DNA of 64,000 nucleotides from DATFVA01 sp963815785 (GCA_963815785.1 CAWFHZ010000013.1:1-64000), one strand, 5' to 3'. Shown: positions 43,704 through 53,839, counted from the stretch's first letter. Numbers and translations are program-made. Notes: generated from the letters alone by a model not told the origin.

Positions 43704-45575
43704 TTATTGTCTTTGCTGTGTTAAAGGGAGTCTTATAATAAATGATGTTCCTCTGTCAACCTGGCTTTCAACATTAATAGTCCCGTTATGATTATCAATT
43801 ATTCCCCAGATAACTGCTAAGCCGAGACCATTTCCTTTTTGCCCTTTAGTTGAAAAGAAAGGATCAAAAATTTTTGTTAAATCTTCATTACTGATTCCGC
43901 AGCCTGTATCAGTAATTTTTATTTCAATATATTCTTTTAACCCAGCTGTATCAACAAATTCCCATTTTTCCCAATCAGAATTTTCTGAGGAACAAACTTC
44001 ATATACGCCCTGTCCTTCAATTTCAAAGACCAGGACAGGTGAACCGCATTTGGGACATATTTTATCAGGCTGTGTAAGAGAACTGTTACAATCGGGACAA
44101 ACAAATTTCACATCTTTTGCAACTTTAAAACCCGCACTGTAGGAATTGCTGTGTTTACCATAAACAGGATCAAGATGCAGGACTCCTTCTTTATGATCAG
44201 ACAAAACTTTAACTTTTATTGATGGTAAACCATCGATTCTGAATTCGTTATCCATAAGGCTGTGGCGCTTTGGGCACATAGCTTTTTTTATCTGTGTACT
44301 TCCGTATGGAGAAAGCGAGATTTTATGAGAATTTATTGTTATTGTCCCACCGGTTTTCCCAATTGCATCTGATGCATTTACAAACAGATTAATAAAAACC
44401 TGTTGGATCTGGTTTGCATCAACAATAATGTTCGGAAGATCAGGTTCAGATTTATTAATAATTTTTACTTTATTTAAAGATAGCTGGTTATCAATAACAC
44501 TAATGGCTTTTTCAATTATCTCATTTAAATCCGCACTGCTTTTTTTCGGTACTGATTGCCTTGCAAAATCCAGAAGGCTTTTAACTATTTCTCTGCTGCG
44601 TAATGTTTCTCTTACTATAACTTTAAGATCTTCCTGAAATTCCGGGTTGTCTTTGGTTCGCTTTAGTAAAAAACTGCTATATGTCAGAACCCCGGTTAAT
44701 GGATTATTTATTTCATGCGCAACTCCTGCAGCTAATCTTCCGAGTGATGCCATTTTATCGGATTGAAATAATTGCATCCTTGCTTCAGAAAGTTTCCTTG
44801 TCATATTATTAAATGATTGTCCCAGTTTACCGATCTCATCATTTCCGAGATCTTTTATTGCATAATTTAAATTTCCGGCACTCACCTGTTCAGTTCCACC
44901 TAATAAATCATTAACAGGGGTGGAAATCCATCTTCGTACAAAAAATCCAATTAGAAGCCCCGTAGCCAGAATAGCAATGAGAGCAAAAAATACAATTTCC
45001 CATTCGCTTTTTAGAATTGTATTGTCAACTTCTGCAAGCGAAATCGTTACATCCAAAACTCCTAGTACTTTCTGATTTTCGGGATGTGCATGGCAGTCTG
45101 AATGCCAGCAGGATTTTTCATTATATATTGGGGATATAATTCCGATAACCCGGTTTGAATCCGGATGAACTCTGAAAATTCTTGTTCTTTCAGTAATGGA
45201 AATTTGTTCGAGTGGTTTATCTTCAGCATGACAAGCGTAACAGCTTTCTGCACGCTTGTCTACCATTTTATTAATGTTAGTCGAATCAGATGAATAAATA
45301 ATTTCACCGATTTTATTAATAATCCTAACATCTCTTATCTGAGGCTGAGTACCAATTGAATTTATTGTCTGCTGAATACGTTCCCGCTGATTGAGAAGCA
45401 TATCATAACGGGTACTTGATATTACTGTTTCGGCAAGTTGATTTGCATGTCTTTCAACTTCAGATATTAAACTTTTACTTTGAGATTTTATATTAAAGTA
45501 TGCAAAAACACCAATTATCACTAATGATGTTAATGCTACTACAAATATTAATCGGAAGCCAAGTTTCTTAAACAT
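43704..45575 (-). CDS. haem-motif sensor histidine kinase with zinc-ribbon-like insert in its ATPase domain
   Basis: A 623-residue membrane kinase. Helices at about 10-28 and 194-214 enclose a periplasmic domain carrying CYACH (112-116) and the Cys-x4-Cys-His CWHSDCH (156-162), both c-haem attachment types. A HAMP (about 215-268) and HisKA with His287 in VAHEINNP follow. The ATPase domain has its N-box (FINLFVNASDAI), then an insert of about 130 residues (417-549) with Cys434, CPDC (493-496), CPKC (507-510) and Cys528, then G1 (DTGCGIS) and G2 (GNGLGLAV). It is adjacent to two receiver-GcvH genes and downstream of the cytochrome module. Confidence 0.92.
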   Translation of the reverse strand: MFKKLGFRLIFVVALTSLVIIGVFAYFNIKSQSKSLISEVERHANQLAETVISSTRYDMLLNQRERIQQTINSIGTQPQIRDVRIINKIGEIIYSSDSTNINKMVDKRAESCYACHAEDKPLEQISITERTRIFRVHPDSNRVIGIISPIYNEKSCWHSDCHAHPENQKVLGVLDVTISLAEVDNTILKSEWEIVFFALIAILATGLLIGFFVRRWISTPVNDLLGGTEQVSAGNLNYAIKDLGNDEIGKLGQSFNNMTRKLSEARMQLFQSDKMASLGRLAAGVAHEINNPLTGVLTYSSFLLKRTKDNPEFQEDLKVIVRETLRSREIVKSLLDFARQSVPKKSSADLNEIIEKAISVIDNQLSLNKVKIINKSEPDLPNIIVDANQIQQVFINLFVNASDAIGKTGGTITINSHKISLSPYGSTQIKKAMCPKRHSLMDNEFRIDGLPSIKVKVLSDHKEGVLHLDPVYGKHSNSYSAGFKVAKDVKFVCPDCNSSLTQPDKICPKCGSPVLVFEIEGQGVYEVCSSENSDWEKWEFVDTAGLKEYIEIKITDTGCGISNEDLTKIFDPFFSTKGQKGNGLGLAVIWGIIDNHNGTINVESQVDRGTSFIIRLPLTQQRQ

Positions 45576-45653
45576 AAATATTAAAATATTTCATCATTGT
45601 AATCATCAATTACTTCTAATACCCGACAAAGTCATTATCATCAGATTAACATA

Positions 45654-46793
45654 TTATTTCCCGACAAGTTTACCTGGTTTTTGTTTAGGGAAAGAATAAT
45701 TTTCATGACAATTGTCGCAATTTGGTTTAACAGCAAAGTTTCTATCAATATGACAGTCCTCGCAACCAAGTTCCATATGGGTTTCATTAAGCTGTAATCC
45801 GGTTACCGCATGCTTAAAAGTTCCGTTGTTCCATCCCTGATGACAGCTTACACAATTCTTATCCGGTTTTTTAAATGGGATTGTTTCACCGTGACATTTA
45901 CTGCAAGCTAAATTTATATGATATTTATTAAGCTCCCAGCCAGTTTTTTTTGAGTGATCAAACGGCTCTTGTTCTGTATTGCTGTGGCACTCATTGCAAT
46001 TACTATCTTTGTGACAGCTTATACAATTTTTATGCTGTTCTTCAAAAGATTTTTTTGTTACCACCGGCTTTGGATTTGTCTCTTTGTTTTTCGTTAAATC
46101 ATGACACTTCGTACAATTTTCCTGCTTATGACAATTGATGCAATTCAGACCAAATTTCTTTGTATGATCGCTATGAAAGAATGTTACAAAATTTCCCTTA
46201 GCTGATGTTGTTTTGTAAACAAGTTTACCGGGCTCAAGAACTGCAGGGTGATCCTTGCCTGCATACTGTTTTTGCACACTTTCTTTTTTCCCGGTTTTTA
46301 AATCATCTTTTAAAGTATGGCAGAAATTACATCCGGTCTCATGGCTCCATTCGCGGTGGCAATCTATACATTGTCTGTGAAAGGCAGCCTTCAAATCAGG
46401 TACACTTACATCTTCACGTTTTCTGGAAGTATCGTGACAAGTATTGCATTTGAGTATTGGTCCTGATGTGTTATGATGATGACAATTCTCACAGCCGCCC
46501 GACATTACAGACATCTGTGCGTGTATCTTGTGTAAAAAATAAACCGGTCCATATCTATCCGATATTTGATCAAGTACAATTAATTCAGGTGTTTTATCCG
46601 GACTTTGATAAACAGTTACCATTTTATTCCGGGGACAGGCAACAAGGCACGGATCAGTTTTAGTCGGAACATCACAGGTATGACAGGTTTTACAGTTGAT
46701 GTTTAATTTCGAATGATCGTTTACCGGATTTTGCTGTGCATTTAATCCGGAAAATAATATCAGAAATAAAATAAATGTTAAAATTTTTTCCAT
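45654..46793 (-). CDS. 13-haem c-type cytochrome
   Basis: A 379-residue periplasmic protein with a signal peptide (LTFILFLILFSGLNAQ). I count 13 CxxCH motifs: CKTCH, CENCH, CNTCH, CIDCH, CNFCH, CINCH, CTKCH, CISCH, CNECH, CSKCH, CVSCH, CEDCH and CDNCH. No catalytic domain is evident, so it is an electron-transfer wire. Its start overlaps the NrfD gene stop by one base, so it is the third subunit of a quinone-linked respiratory module with 46793-48942. Confidence 0.92.
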   Translation of the reverse strand: MEKILTFILFLILFSGLNAQQNPVNDHSKLNINCKTCHTCDVPTKTDPCLVACPRNKMVTVYQSPDKTPELIVLDQISDRYGPVYFLHKIHAQMSVMSGGCENCHHHNTSGPILKCNTCHDTSRKREDVSVPDLKAAFHRQCIDCHREWSHETGCNFCHTLKDDLKTGKKESVQKQYAGKDHPAVLEPGKLVYKTTSAKGNFVTFFHSDHTKKFGLNCINCHKQENCTKCHDLTKNKETNPKPVVTKKSFEEQHKNCISCHKDSNCNECHSNTEQEPFDHSKKTGWELNKYHINLACSKCHGETIPFKKPDKNCVSCHQGWNNGTFKHAVTGLQLNETHMELGCEDCHIDRNFAVKPNCDNCHENYSFPKQKPGKLVGK

Positions 46794-48037
46794 TACCTCA
46801 CCCCCCTGATTGTATATTTAGTTTGAGGAGCAGCTTCTTTCCCCGGAACACTTATTACAGGGAAATTTAATACTATAAATCTGTATATAAGAATTAAAAT
46901 TGCAGCAAAACCAACCGTTACAGAAATTTCTCCAAATGAAGGGAAATAAGAACTGACTGAATAAGGAGGATTATAAGCCACAATAAAATTATCTATTCTG
47001 TTTAGCAATACGCCTAAAACAACTAATGCTGATGCAGTAAAAAGTAATGCCGGGGATTTTAAAACTTTTGGGGAAAGAAACATTCTTAGTGGAATTATCA
47101 CTCCGAATAGAAGTTCGATGGTGAACATTACACTAGCTGTATTAATAACAGTTAAATAAACAAAAGTTTCACGAATGAACATATCACCAATTTTAAATGC
47201 AAGATAAATTCCCAATATCGGAGCAATTAATGAACCCAGACGAGAAAGAACATGCATTTCGGGTTTCAAACCTAATGACCTTGACGCGAGTAAAGATTCA
47301 AAAATTACCATCGGAAAACCGACTGAGATTGCAGACAAAAGAAATAAAAGAGGGAGAATAGGAGTTTGCCATAAAGGGTGCATCTTAGGTCCGGCAATAA
47401 CCATCAAAGTCCCTAATGAAGATTGATGGAGTGTTGAGAGTACTACTCCAGCAATAATAAAAATGAACATTGTTTTTGAAAGACCCCGGTCGAGTAATCT
47501 AAGAAATTTATCAACTATTTTATTTAATGCGGAGAAAAAACCGGGAAGGTTAACTTTACCTATAAATCTTTCAGTTACGATTGGTAAAAATTCGATGTAG
47601 AGAACAGACATATAGATCATAACGCAAATACCAACCTCAAATAACGCGGAACTGCCGTTCCACATAATCAATGGATGCCATATAAAGTACCATCTACCGA
47701 TATCCACAAAAACTCCCATTGCAACAAAAGTGTATCCAAGCATTGCAGTTAATAGTGCCGGTCGCACTATTGCTGCATATTCATCCCTGTGCATTACGTG
47801 ACCAAGTGCTGCAGTAGTGAATCCGCCGGCTGCAAGTGCAACGCCCGCTGCAACATCAACACCAATCCATAAACCCCATGGATATTGATTGTTCAGATTA
47901 GTTACAGCCCCCAATCCAAAAAAGAATCTTCCCATTAAAAACACTAATCCATTTATTGCAATTATAATTAAAACAATTACTCCCGGAGTAAAATATTTGT
48001 GTTTCACAGGAGCAGGATTAATAAATTCATGACTCAT
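46793..48037 (-). CDS. NrfD/PsrC/HybB-type integral membrane quinone subunit
   Basis: A 414-residue protein with about ten membrane helices. Family marks are the N-terminal KYFTPGVIVLIIIAINGLV, LWIGVDVAAGVALAAGG and HPLWQTPILPLLFLLSAISVG. NrfD-type subunits exchange electrons between the quinone pool and a periplasmic Fe-S partner. It overlaps the ferredoxin gene by 4 bases and the cytochrome gene by 1 base, a fully coupled three-gene set. Confidence 0.93.
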   Translation of the reverse strand: MSHEFINPAPVKHKYFTPGVIVLIIIAINGLVFLMGRFFFGLGAVTNLNNQYPWGLWIGVDVAAGVALAAGGFTTAALGHVMHRDEYAAIVRPALLTAMLGYTFVAMGVFVDIGRWYFIWHPLIMWNGSSALFEVGICVMIYMSVLYIEFLPIVTERFIGKVNLPGFFSALNKIVDKFLRLLDRGLSKTMFIFIIAGVVLSTLHQSSLGTLMVIAGPKMHPLWQTPILPLLFLLSAISVGFPMVIFESLLASRSLGLKPEMHVLSRLGSLIAPILGIYLAFKIGDMFIRETFVYLTVINTASVMFTIELLFGVIIPLRMFLSPKVLKSPALLFTASALVVLGVLLNRIDNFIVAYNPPYSVSSYFPSFGEISVTVGFAAILILIYRFIVLNFPVISVPGKEAAPQTKYTIRGVR

Positions 48038-48942
48038 TGTTTTTCTTCCTCCTCTGCTTCTTTACGATGCTTTGTAATCCACATAATACCACCAAGCAAA
48101 GCATACAATGAAGCCGGTGGAACAAAGTAAGCAAAGATTCCATGTTGAATGGATTCTGATACACCGGGAGCCGGGTTAACTCCAAGCGTTGGAAAATCAA
48201 GTTCAGCAAAATTTTTACCTGATAAATACATCCAAGATGTTCCGCCCACTTCATACTCACCCAGAATATGATCTACATATCGTTCGGGATCTCTTTTTAT
48301 CCTGTCACGTGCAATTTTAACAAGTTCATTCCTTGATCCATATGTCAGAGCTTCAACAGGACATATTTCTACACAGGCAGGCAGTTTGCCGGTTTTCGTT
48401 CTTTCAAAACAAAAATCACATTTCATTATTTTCGGATTAAGTGCTTTGTCATATTGAAATGCAGGAACCTGAAACGGACAGGCAGCCATACAATACCGGC
48501 AACCAATACACTTATCTGTATCCCAGATAACAGAACCATTTTCGTTTTTTGAGAAAGCACCAACTATGCAGGCAGATACACAAGCCGGATGATCACAATG
48601 CATACATTGCACTTTAACATCCACGGGAAGATTAGAGTTTTTTCCCGGAGAATATTCATTAACTACAGTAAGAGCAGTTTCACCAGGTCTCCTTTTAGTC
48701 TCAAAAATTTTACGGTCTTCATAGGAATCTAAGTCCCCTGCTGGTAAATCATGGGCTTTCTTGCACGCCCATTCACAATTACGACACCCAACGCAAACAG
48801 TAGTATCTACTAAAACACCCATCCTGTCTTCAGATAAAATATTTTTTGGACCTGCTTTTGCAGTTGATGTGGAGAGTCCGGTAATCCCGGCTCCAATCAA
48901 AGCAGTAGTTTTGAGGAAGTCACGACGGCTTTTCCCAGACAT
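48034..48942 (-). CDS. TAT-exported four-cluster ferredoxin (HybA/DsrO-type)
   Basis: A 302-residue protein with a twin-arginine signal (SRRDFLKTTALIGAG). Four 4Fe-4S motifs are visible: CVGCRNCEWAC, CMHCDHPACVSAC, CIGCRYCMAAC and CDFCFERTKTGKLPACVEIC (16 residues between first and last groups). A C-terminal helix (FAYFVPPASLYALLGGIMWI) anchors it in the membrane. It passes electrons between NrfD and the 13-haem cytochrome. A strong AAAGGAGGGG site precedes its ATG. Confidence 0.93.
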   Translation of the reverse strand: MSGKSRRDFLKTTALIGAGITGLSTSTAKAGPKNILSEDRMGVLVDTTVCVGCRNCEWACKKAHDLPAGDLDSYEDRKIFETKRRPGETALTVVNEYSPGKNSNLPVDVKVQCMHCDHPACVSACIVGAFSKNENGSVIWDTDKCIGCRYCMAACPFQVPAFQYDKALNPKIMKCDFCFERTKTGKLPACVEICPVEALTYGSRNELVKIARDRIKRDPERYVDHILGEYEVGGTSWMYLSGKNFAELDFPTLGVNPAPGVSESIQHGIFAYFVPPASLYALLGGIMWITKHRKEAEEEEKQ

Positions 48943-49833
48943 TTTCCCCTCCTTTCAAAAGATGTTGCGAACTTTAATAATCATATAGTTAACTAACTCA
49001 ATTTATAATACAATATCGTACCAATTTTGCTCAAAATAGAAGAAATGGGAAATATGCGAAATTATTGAATATAAAAAGAGTTGCATGTAGCAAAGTTTAA
49101 TTTCCCGATCTTTGGGACTGTATAATTCTCAATCATGGTAAGTTGGAAAATATTTTTTTTTAGGATAGAGAATAAAATAATTTTTATTTCTAATTGGTAT
49201 GTAAATGGTTGGTGAAAAACAAAATCCTAAATTCCATTGAGAATTATGATAAACAATTAAATTTTATTTTTTCCTGCTGCTTTTTACGAAAAAATATCAA
49301 TATGCAAAATCAGGTTCTTGGATTACCTTAGTTTATTGCATTTTCTTATAGATATTTTTTGCAAAGACTGATATTTTCTGAAAATTTCAACTATTCCTTA
49401 ATGAATATAGTATTAAGAAGCTTTTCCGGGTTTCTCATGACTTTTCAGAACTTATTTCATTTGTCAAGCAAAAATTAACATTGTAAACAATTCCTGCAGA
49501 TTTTTTATTCGTTTATAAAGTACTAATAGAAACTGCTATTATTTAAATCGTTCGAGCTTATCTGAATAAATCACTGAGATATCGATTAACTATTTTCATT
49601 ATAATAACAAAGACTTAGTCTTAATCTTACTCCAGCATTAGATAGTATGATTTTTGAACGTTTATTTTTTTCAATTGTGCAGAGGCTATTTATAAATACA
49701 ACAATTTCACTCAACGTAATCCGGATTGGAAATTTTTAGCTCAAGACTGTATATAATTTCAACTGTACAACTTGTATATAAATGCTTAGTTAATTACGTT
49801 TAAATATAATTTTCGGGGAGATTCGGGGAGAAT
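48943..49833. other. 891-base intergenic control region with a 12-base inverted repeat
   Basis: No coding frame, tRNA or RNA gene is seen between the leftward cytochrome module and the rightward kinase. ATAATTCTCAAT (49122-49133) is a perfect inverted repeat of ATTGAGAATTAT (49236-49247), 102 bases apart. A short tandem repeat TTCGGGGAGA lies just before the kinase start (49812-49831). No sigma-54 promoter with the right GG-to-GC spacing was found by eye. Confidence 0.5.
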
Positions 49834-51444
49834 ATGCATCCCACATTTTTAAATAGGTTAAGCATAAAGCTTACTCTTATCATTTCGGTTATCCTGCTAA
49901 TTAACTTGGCAATCTATACTTTATATACCCTATCCGTTCTGAAAAAAGACCTCAAAGCAGCCTCAATTCAAAATGCCTACAATATTAGCGATCTTATCAA
50001 AAAATCTACGCGCTACAGTATGCTGCTAAACAGAAGGCAGGATATTTATGAGATAATAAATATGATAGGAACTGAAACCGGGGTTGAAAAAATAAGAATA
50101 TATAATAAACAGGGAAAAATCAGTTATTCAACAGATTCAACCGAGATTAACAAATTTATTAACAAAAAAAATGAAGCTTGCTACGTATGCCATTCTCATA
50201 CGATTGTGCCTTTGAATATTTCACAAAATGAAATGATAAGAGAATACATTTTTAAAAATGATAAGAAGGTTTTAGGATTAGTTAATCCTATACAAAATAA
50301 TGCAGATTGTTCCAATGGCACATGTCATGAACATTCGCCCGATATAAAAATACTGGGAATTCTGGATGTTGTAGTATCAACCGAAAAGATGGATCAAATA
50401 ATTGAAGCAAACACAAAAACCATTATTACAAATGCTATTGTTCTAACTATTTTCATTTCTGCTTTCACAGGAATATTTATTATTGTATTGGTAAACAAGC
50501 CTCTTAAAAAAATCTTAACGGGGATTGAAGAACTAACCAAAGGAAATCTAGATTATAAAATTCAAATCAACTCAAAAGATGAACTCGGACAGGTTGCTGA
50601 TGAGTTCAACCATATGTCGTTCAAACTTAATAAAGCATATAACGAAATCAAGGATTGGTCAGAAACCCTTAATCATAAAGTGGAAGAAAAAAATAAGGAA
50701 CTTAAGAAAATATATGAACAGATAACTCAGATTGAAAAACTTGCATCTCTGGGAAAATTATCTGCAACTGTAGCTCACGAACTTAATAACCCGCTTGAAG
50801 GTATTTTAACATACAGCAAACTCATCTCTAAAAAATTATCGCGAATGAGTAAAAACGGCGAATTTAAAGATCTGATAGGATATTTAAATCTCATATCTGA
50901 TGAATCGACACGTTGCGGAAAAATTGTGACAGATTTGCTTCTTTTCTCTCATAAAGATGAGGGGATATTCAGTAAAAATGAATTGACAGAAATTATTGAT
51001 AAAAGTCTGATTCTTATCAATCATCATTTTGAAATTAATATGATAAAGCTGATTAAAGAGTATAAAATAAATAAGCTTGAAGTCGAATGTGATTCTCAGA
51101 AGATTGAGCAGGCATGTATTGCAATCCTGATTAATGCAATCGAGGCTATGAATAAAGGACAAGCTTTGAAGGTAATTCTCGAAAAGAAAAATAATGATGC
51201 GGTTATAAGAGTAGTGGACCAGGGGAAAGGAATTATAGAAAAGGATCTGCCTCATATCTTTGAACCGTTTTATACAACAAAAAGTGAGAATAAAGGAACC
51301 GGTCTTGGATTGGCTGTTGCCTATGGCATAATCAAACAGCATTACGGAAAAATATCAGTCGAACAAACATCTGTTGAAGGAACCACATTCAAAATCTCTT
51401 TACCATTAAAACATATATCCCAAGAAGTGAAAAATGAAATCTAA
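49834..51444 (+). CDS. haem-motif sensor histidine kinase, second copy
   Basis: A 536-residue membrane kinase paralogous to 43704-45575 but without the zinc-ribbon insert. Helices at about 13-33 and 200-220 flank a periplasmic domain with CYVCH (116-120) and Cys-x4-Cys-His CSNGTCH (159-165). HAMP, a coiled-coil and HisKA (His315 in VAHELNNP) follow, then N-box (CIAILINAIEAM), DQGKGI and GTGLGLAV. It overlaps the activator gene by 11 bases, so the two form a two-component pair. Confidence 0.93.
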   Translation: MHPTFLNRLSIKLTLIISVILLINLAIYTLYTLSVLKKDLKAASIQNAYNISDLIKKSTRYSMLLNRRQDIYEIINMIGTETGVEKIRIYNKQGKISYSTDSTEINKFINKKNEACYVCHSHTIVPLNISQNEMIREYIFKNDKKVLGLVNPIQNNADCSNGTCHEHSPDIKILGILDVVVSTEKMDQIIEANTKTIITNAIVLTIFISAFTGIFIIVLVNKPLKKILTGIEELTKGNLDYKIQINSKDELGQVADEFNHMSFKLNKAYNEIKDWSETLNHKVEEKNKELKKIYEQITQIEKLASLGKLSATVAHELNNPLEGILTYSKLISKKLSRMSKNGEFKDLIGYLNLISDESTRCGKIVTDLLLFSHKDEGIFSKNELTEIIDKSLILINHHFEINMIKLIKEYKINKLEVECDSQKIEQACIAILINAIEAMNKGQALKVILEKKNNDAVIRVVDQGKGIIEKDLPHIFEPFYTTKSENKGTGLGLAVAYGIIKQHYGKISVEQTSVEGTTFKISLPLKHISQEVKNEI

Positions 51445-52783
51445 AGCAAAAATACTAGTAGTTGATGATGAATTAATCGTAAGACAATCTTTAAAACATT
51501 GGTTCGAGGAGGATGGATACCTTGTTGAAACAGCAGACAGCGGCGAAATAGCATTAAAGCATTTTGAAATAGGAAAATATGATATCCTGCTGGTTGATAT
51601 GAAAATGCCGGGAATGAGCGGACTTGATCTTTTAAACAAGGTCAAAGAATTTGATCAATCGGTAATAGTAATTTTAATTACCGCATTTGCATCAGTACCA
51701 TCGGCAATAAAAGCTTTGAAGAGTGGTGCTTATGATTATATTACCAAGCCGGTTGATCCTGACGAATTGACAAATCTGATTGAAAATGCACTCAATCAGA
51801 AATATTTAAAAACTGAAAATGAAGCGCTTAAAGAAAATCTGGATGAGATTATAAAACCTGATAATCTTATCGGGGAAAGTGGTGAAATAAAAAAAATATA
51901 CTCCCTGATCAACACAGTATCTCAAACAGATACTACCGTTATGATTAGAGGTGAAAGCGGTACAGGAAAGGAACTTGTGGCTAAAGCGATTCACATAAAC
52001 AGTAAAAGGAAATATTTCCCCATTATCACTGTTAATTGTGGTGCTCTGGCTGAATCCCTGCTGGAGAGCGAATTATTCGGACATGAAAAAGGTGCATTCA
52101 CAGGGGCTCAATTCAAACGCAAAGGCAAATTTGAAATGGCAAATGGAGGAACCATATTTTTAGATGAAATCGGAGGTGTTTCACCTAAAATGCAGGTTGA
52201 ACTTTTACGTGTTATCGAAACTAAACAGTTTACAAGAGTGGGAGGTAATGAAGTAATTAAAAGTGATTTCAGGGTAATTGCGGCAACAAATGAACCTCTT
52301 GAGGACCTGGTTAAACAGGGAAAATTCCGTGAGGATTTATATTACAGGCTGGATGTATTCACAATTCTTATTCCCCCTCTCCGGGAAAGAATTGAAGATA
52401 TTCCCTTGCTTGCCTACTATTTCCTTAAAAAATTCTCAGTCTCTATGAATAAAAAGAAAGATCTGATTTCACCTGAAGCAATGGATTTTCTGGTTAAGTA
52501 TAAATGGCCGGGAAACGTACGAGAACTTGAAAATGCGATTGAGCGCGCAGTGGTAGTTAGTAAGTCAACCAGTATTTCGGTAAATGATCTTCCATTCCAG
52601 GTAAGTTCTAATAATAATTATGATAAAAATGACAAAAGTATAGCAGCCATGGAAAAAAGACACATTACACTGGTACTAAATGAATTAAACTGGAATATTT
52701 CACGAAGTGCTGAAGCACTTAAGATTGACAGGGTAACTTTGTACAATAAAATCAACAAATATGGACTTGAAAGAAAAAAATAA
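51434..52783 (+). CDS. NtrC-family sigma-54 response regulator
   Basis: A 449-residue protein: receiver (LVVDDELIVRQSL, phospho-acceptor in DILLVDMKMPGMSG), AAA+ domain (GESGTGKELVAKAIH, GAFTGA loop, IFLDEIGGVS, RVGGNEVIKSDFRVIAATNE) and Fis-type HTH (NISRSAEALKIDRVTLYNKI). The start overlaps the haem-motif kinase gene by 11 bases. Likely targets are sigma-54 promoters of the neighbouring respiratory genes, although none could be found by eye. Confidence 0.94.
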   Translation: MKSKAKILVVDDELIVRQSLKHWFEEDGYLVETADSGEIALKHFEIGKYDILLVDMKMPGMSGLDLLNKVKEFDQSVIVILITAFASVPSAIKALKSGAYDYITKPVDPDELTNLIENALNQKYLKTENEALKENLDEIIKPDNLIGESGEIKKIYSLINTVSQTDTTVMIRGESGTGKELVAKAIHINSKRKYFPIITVNCGALAESLLESELFGHEKGAFTGAQFKRKGKFEMANGGTIFLDEIGGVSPKMQVELLRVIETKQFTRVGGNEVIKSDFRVIAATNEPLEDLVKQGKFREDLYYRLDVFTILIPPLRERIEDIPLLAYYFLKKFSVSMNKKKDLISPEAMDFLVKYKWPGNVRELENAIERAVVVSKSTSISVNDLPFQVSSNNNYDKNDKSIAAMEKRHITLVLNELNWNISRSAEALKIDRVTLYNKINKYGLERKK

Positions 52784-52857
52784 ACCAGGATTCTTTCCTT
52801 AATTATATATTTATCTTTGACCTGGAATTTATTTACTGAATCAACGATAAGTGTTGC

Positions 52858-53583
52858 TTAAGTCTCTGTTAAATTCGATGATTTTGTATGATCCTTTTGA
52901 TAGCGCTTTTTTCTCAATTTATGGTCTATCAGCCACGCTGCCGAAATCCATACAAAACCCATTGCCCATCCGCCAATTACATCATTAGGAGAATGTGCGC
53001 CCCTTATAATTTGACTTATTCCAATCGAAAAACTTAGAATAAACGCAACTGTTGTGAGATATTTATTTAGAATCCGGGAAGGATGCGCACGGTAAATTAA
53101 TCGTGCTAGTGTAAAGTAAAAAACCACAGACATAATGGCATGCCCGCTTGGAAATTCCTTATCATCAGCCGTGATCATATTAAGCCAATTGTACCAGGGT
53201 TCTCCCCCAAAAATATTTTTCAGAAATAAATGGAAAATTCCCGCTCCAAAAACCACAACAAAATAGGTAACAAATACGGCATACTTTTTCCTGATAATAG
53301 AATACCCAAAGAATACAATTGTAAAAATTGCCACAAAGAGACTACTAGCAAATGAGGATAGATAATCCATAATTTTAACAAATGAATCAGGTCCGTATGA
53401 ACCACTCCATTTATTCGTTTTACCCAACCAATCAAGCAACAAATTTTCATAACCCTTAGTAAGATCCGCCATAAACCCGTTAGCACACAAATAAAATATA
53501 TACAATCCTAAAAGTATAATTGAGCCGGCAACATATCTTTTATATTTTCTATTTCGGCGGTTTTCCAGATCAACAGGATTCAT
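52858..53583 (-). CDS. PAP2-family phosphatase
   Basis: A 241-residue membrane protein with six hydrophobic segments. The PAP2 motifs are FPSGHAIMSVVFYF (central Ser-Gly-His) and IIRGAHSPNDVIGGW with the catalytic His and Asp. The first motif (Lys-x6-Arg-Pro) is divergent (KNIFGGEPW), so substrate use may differ. The family dephosphorylates lipid phosphates such as undecaprenyl diphosphate or phosphatidic acid. It is divergent from the etf operon, with a 256-base promoter region between them. Confidence 0.87.
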   Translation of the reverse strand: MNPVDLENRRNRKYKRYVAGSIILLGLYIFYLCANGFMADLTKGYENLLLDWLGKTNKWSGSYGPDSFVKIMDYLSSFASSLFVAIFTIVFFGYSIIRKKYAVFVTYFVVVFGAGIFHLFLKNIFGGEPWYNWLNMITADDKEFPSGHAIMSVVFYFTLARLIYRAHPSRILNKYLTTVAFILSFSIGISQIIRGAHSPNDVIGGWAMGFVWISAAWLIDHKLRKKRYQKDHTKSSNLTET

Positions 53584-53839
53584 AAATGCCCTAAATTTTT
53601 ACGGAATAAAAATAAGTAATTTATTTGAGTTTATGAGTTTTTTTAGCTGATATTTCTCTAAAATCTTCTCAATAATTAGAAATAGAAAATTTAAGCTTTC
53701 TAATTATTGGAAAGAGAACAGAAATAATCGTAAAAACTGATAATATAGATCGAAAAATAATAGTGGAATGTTATTTGTCCTGTATTATCAACTCAGGCAA
53801 TCATAATGTGATAATTGCAAATAAAATTAGAAGGGTTTT

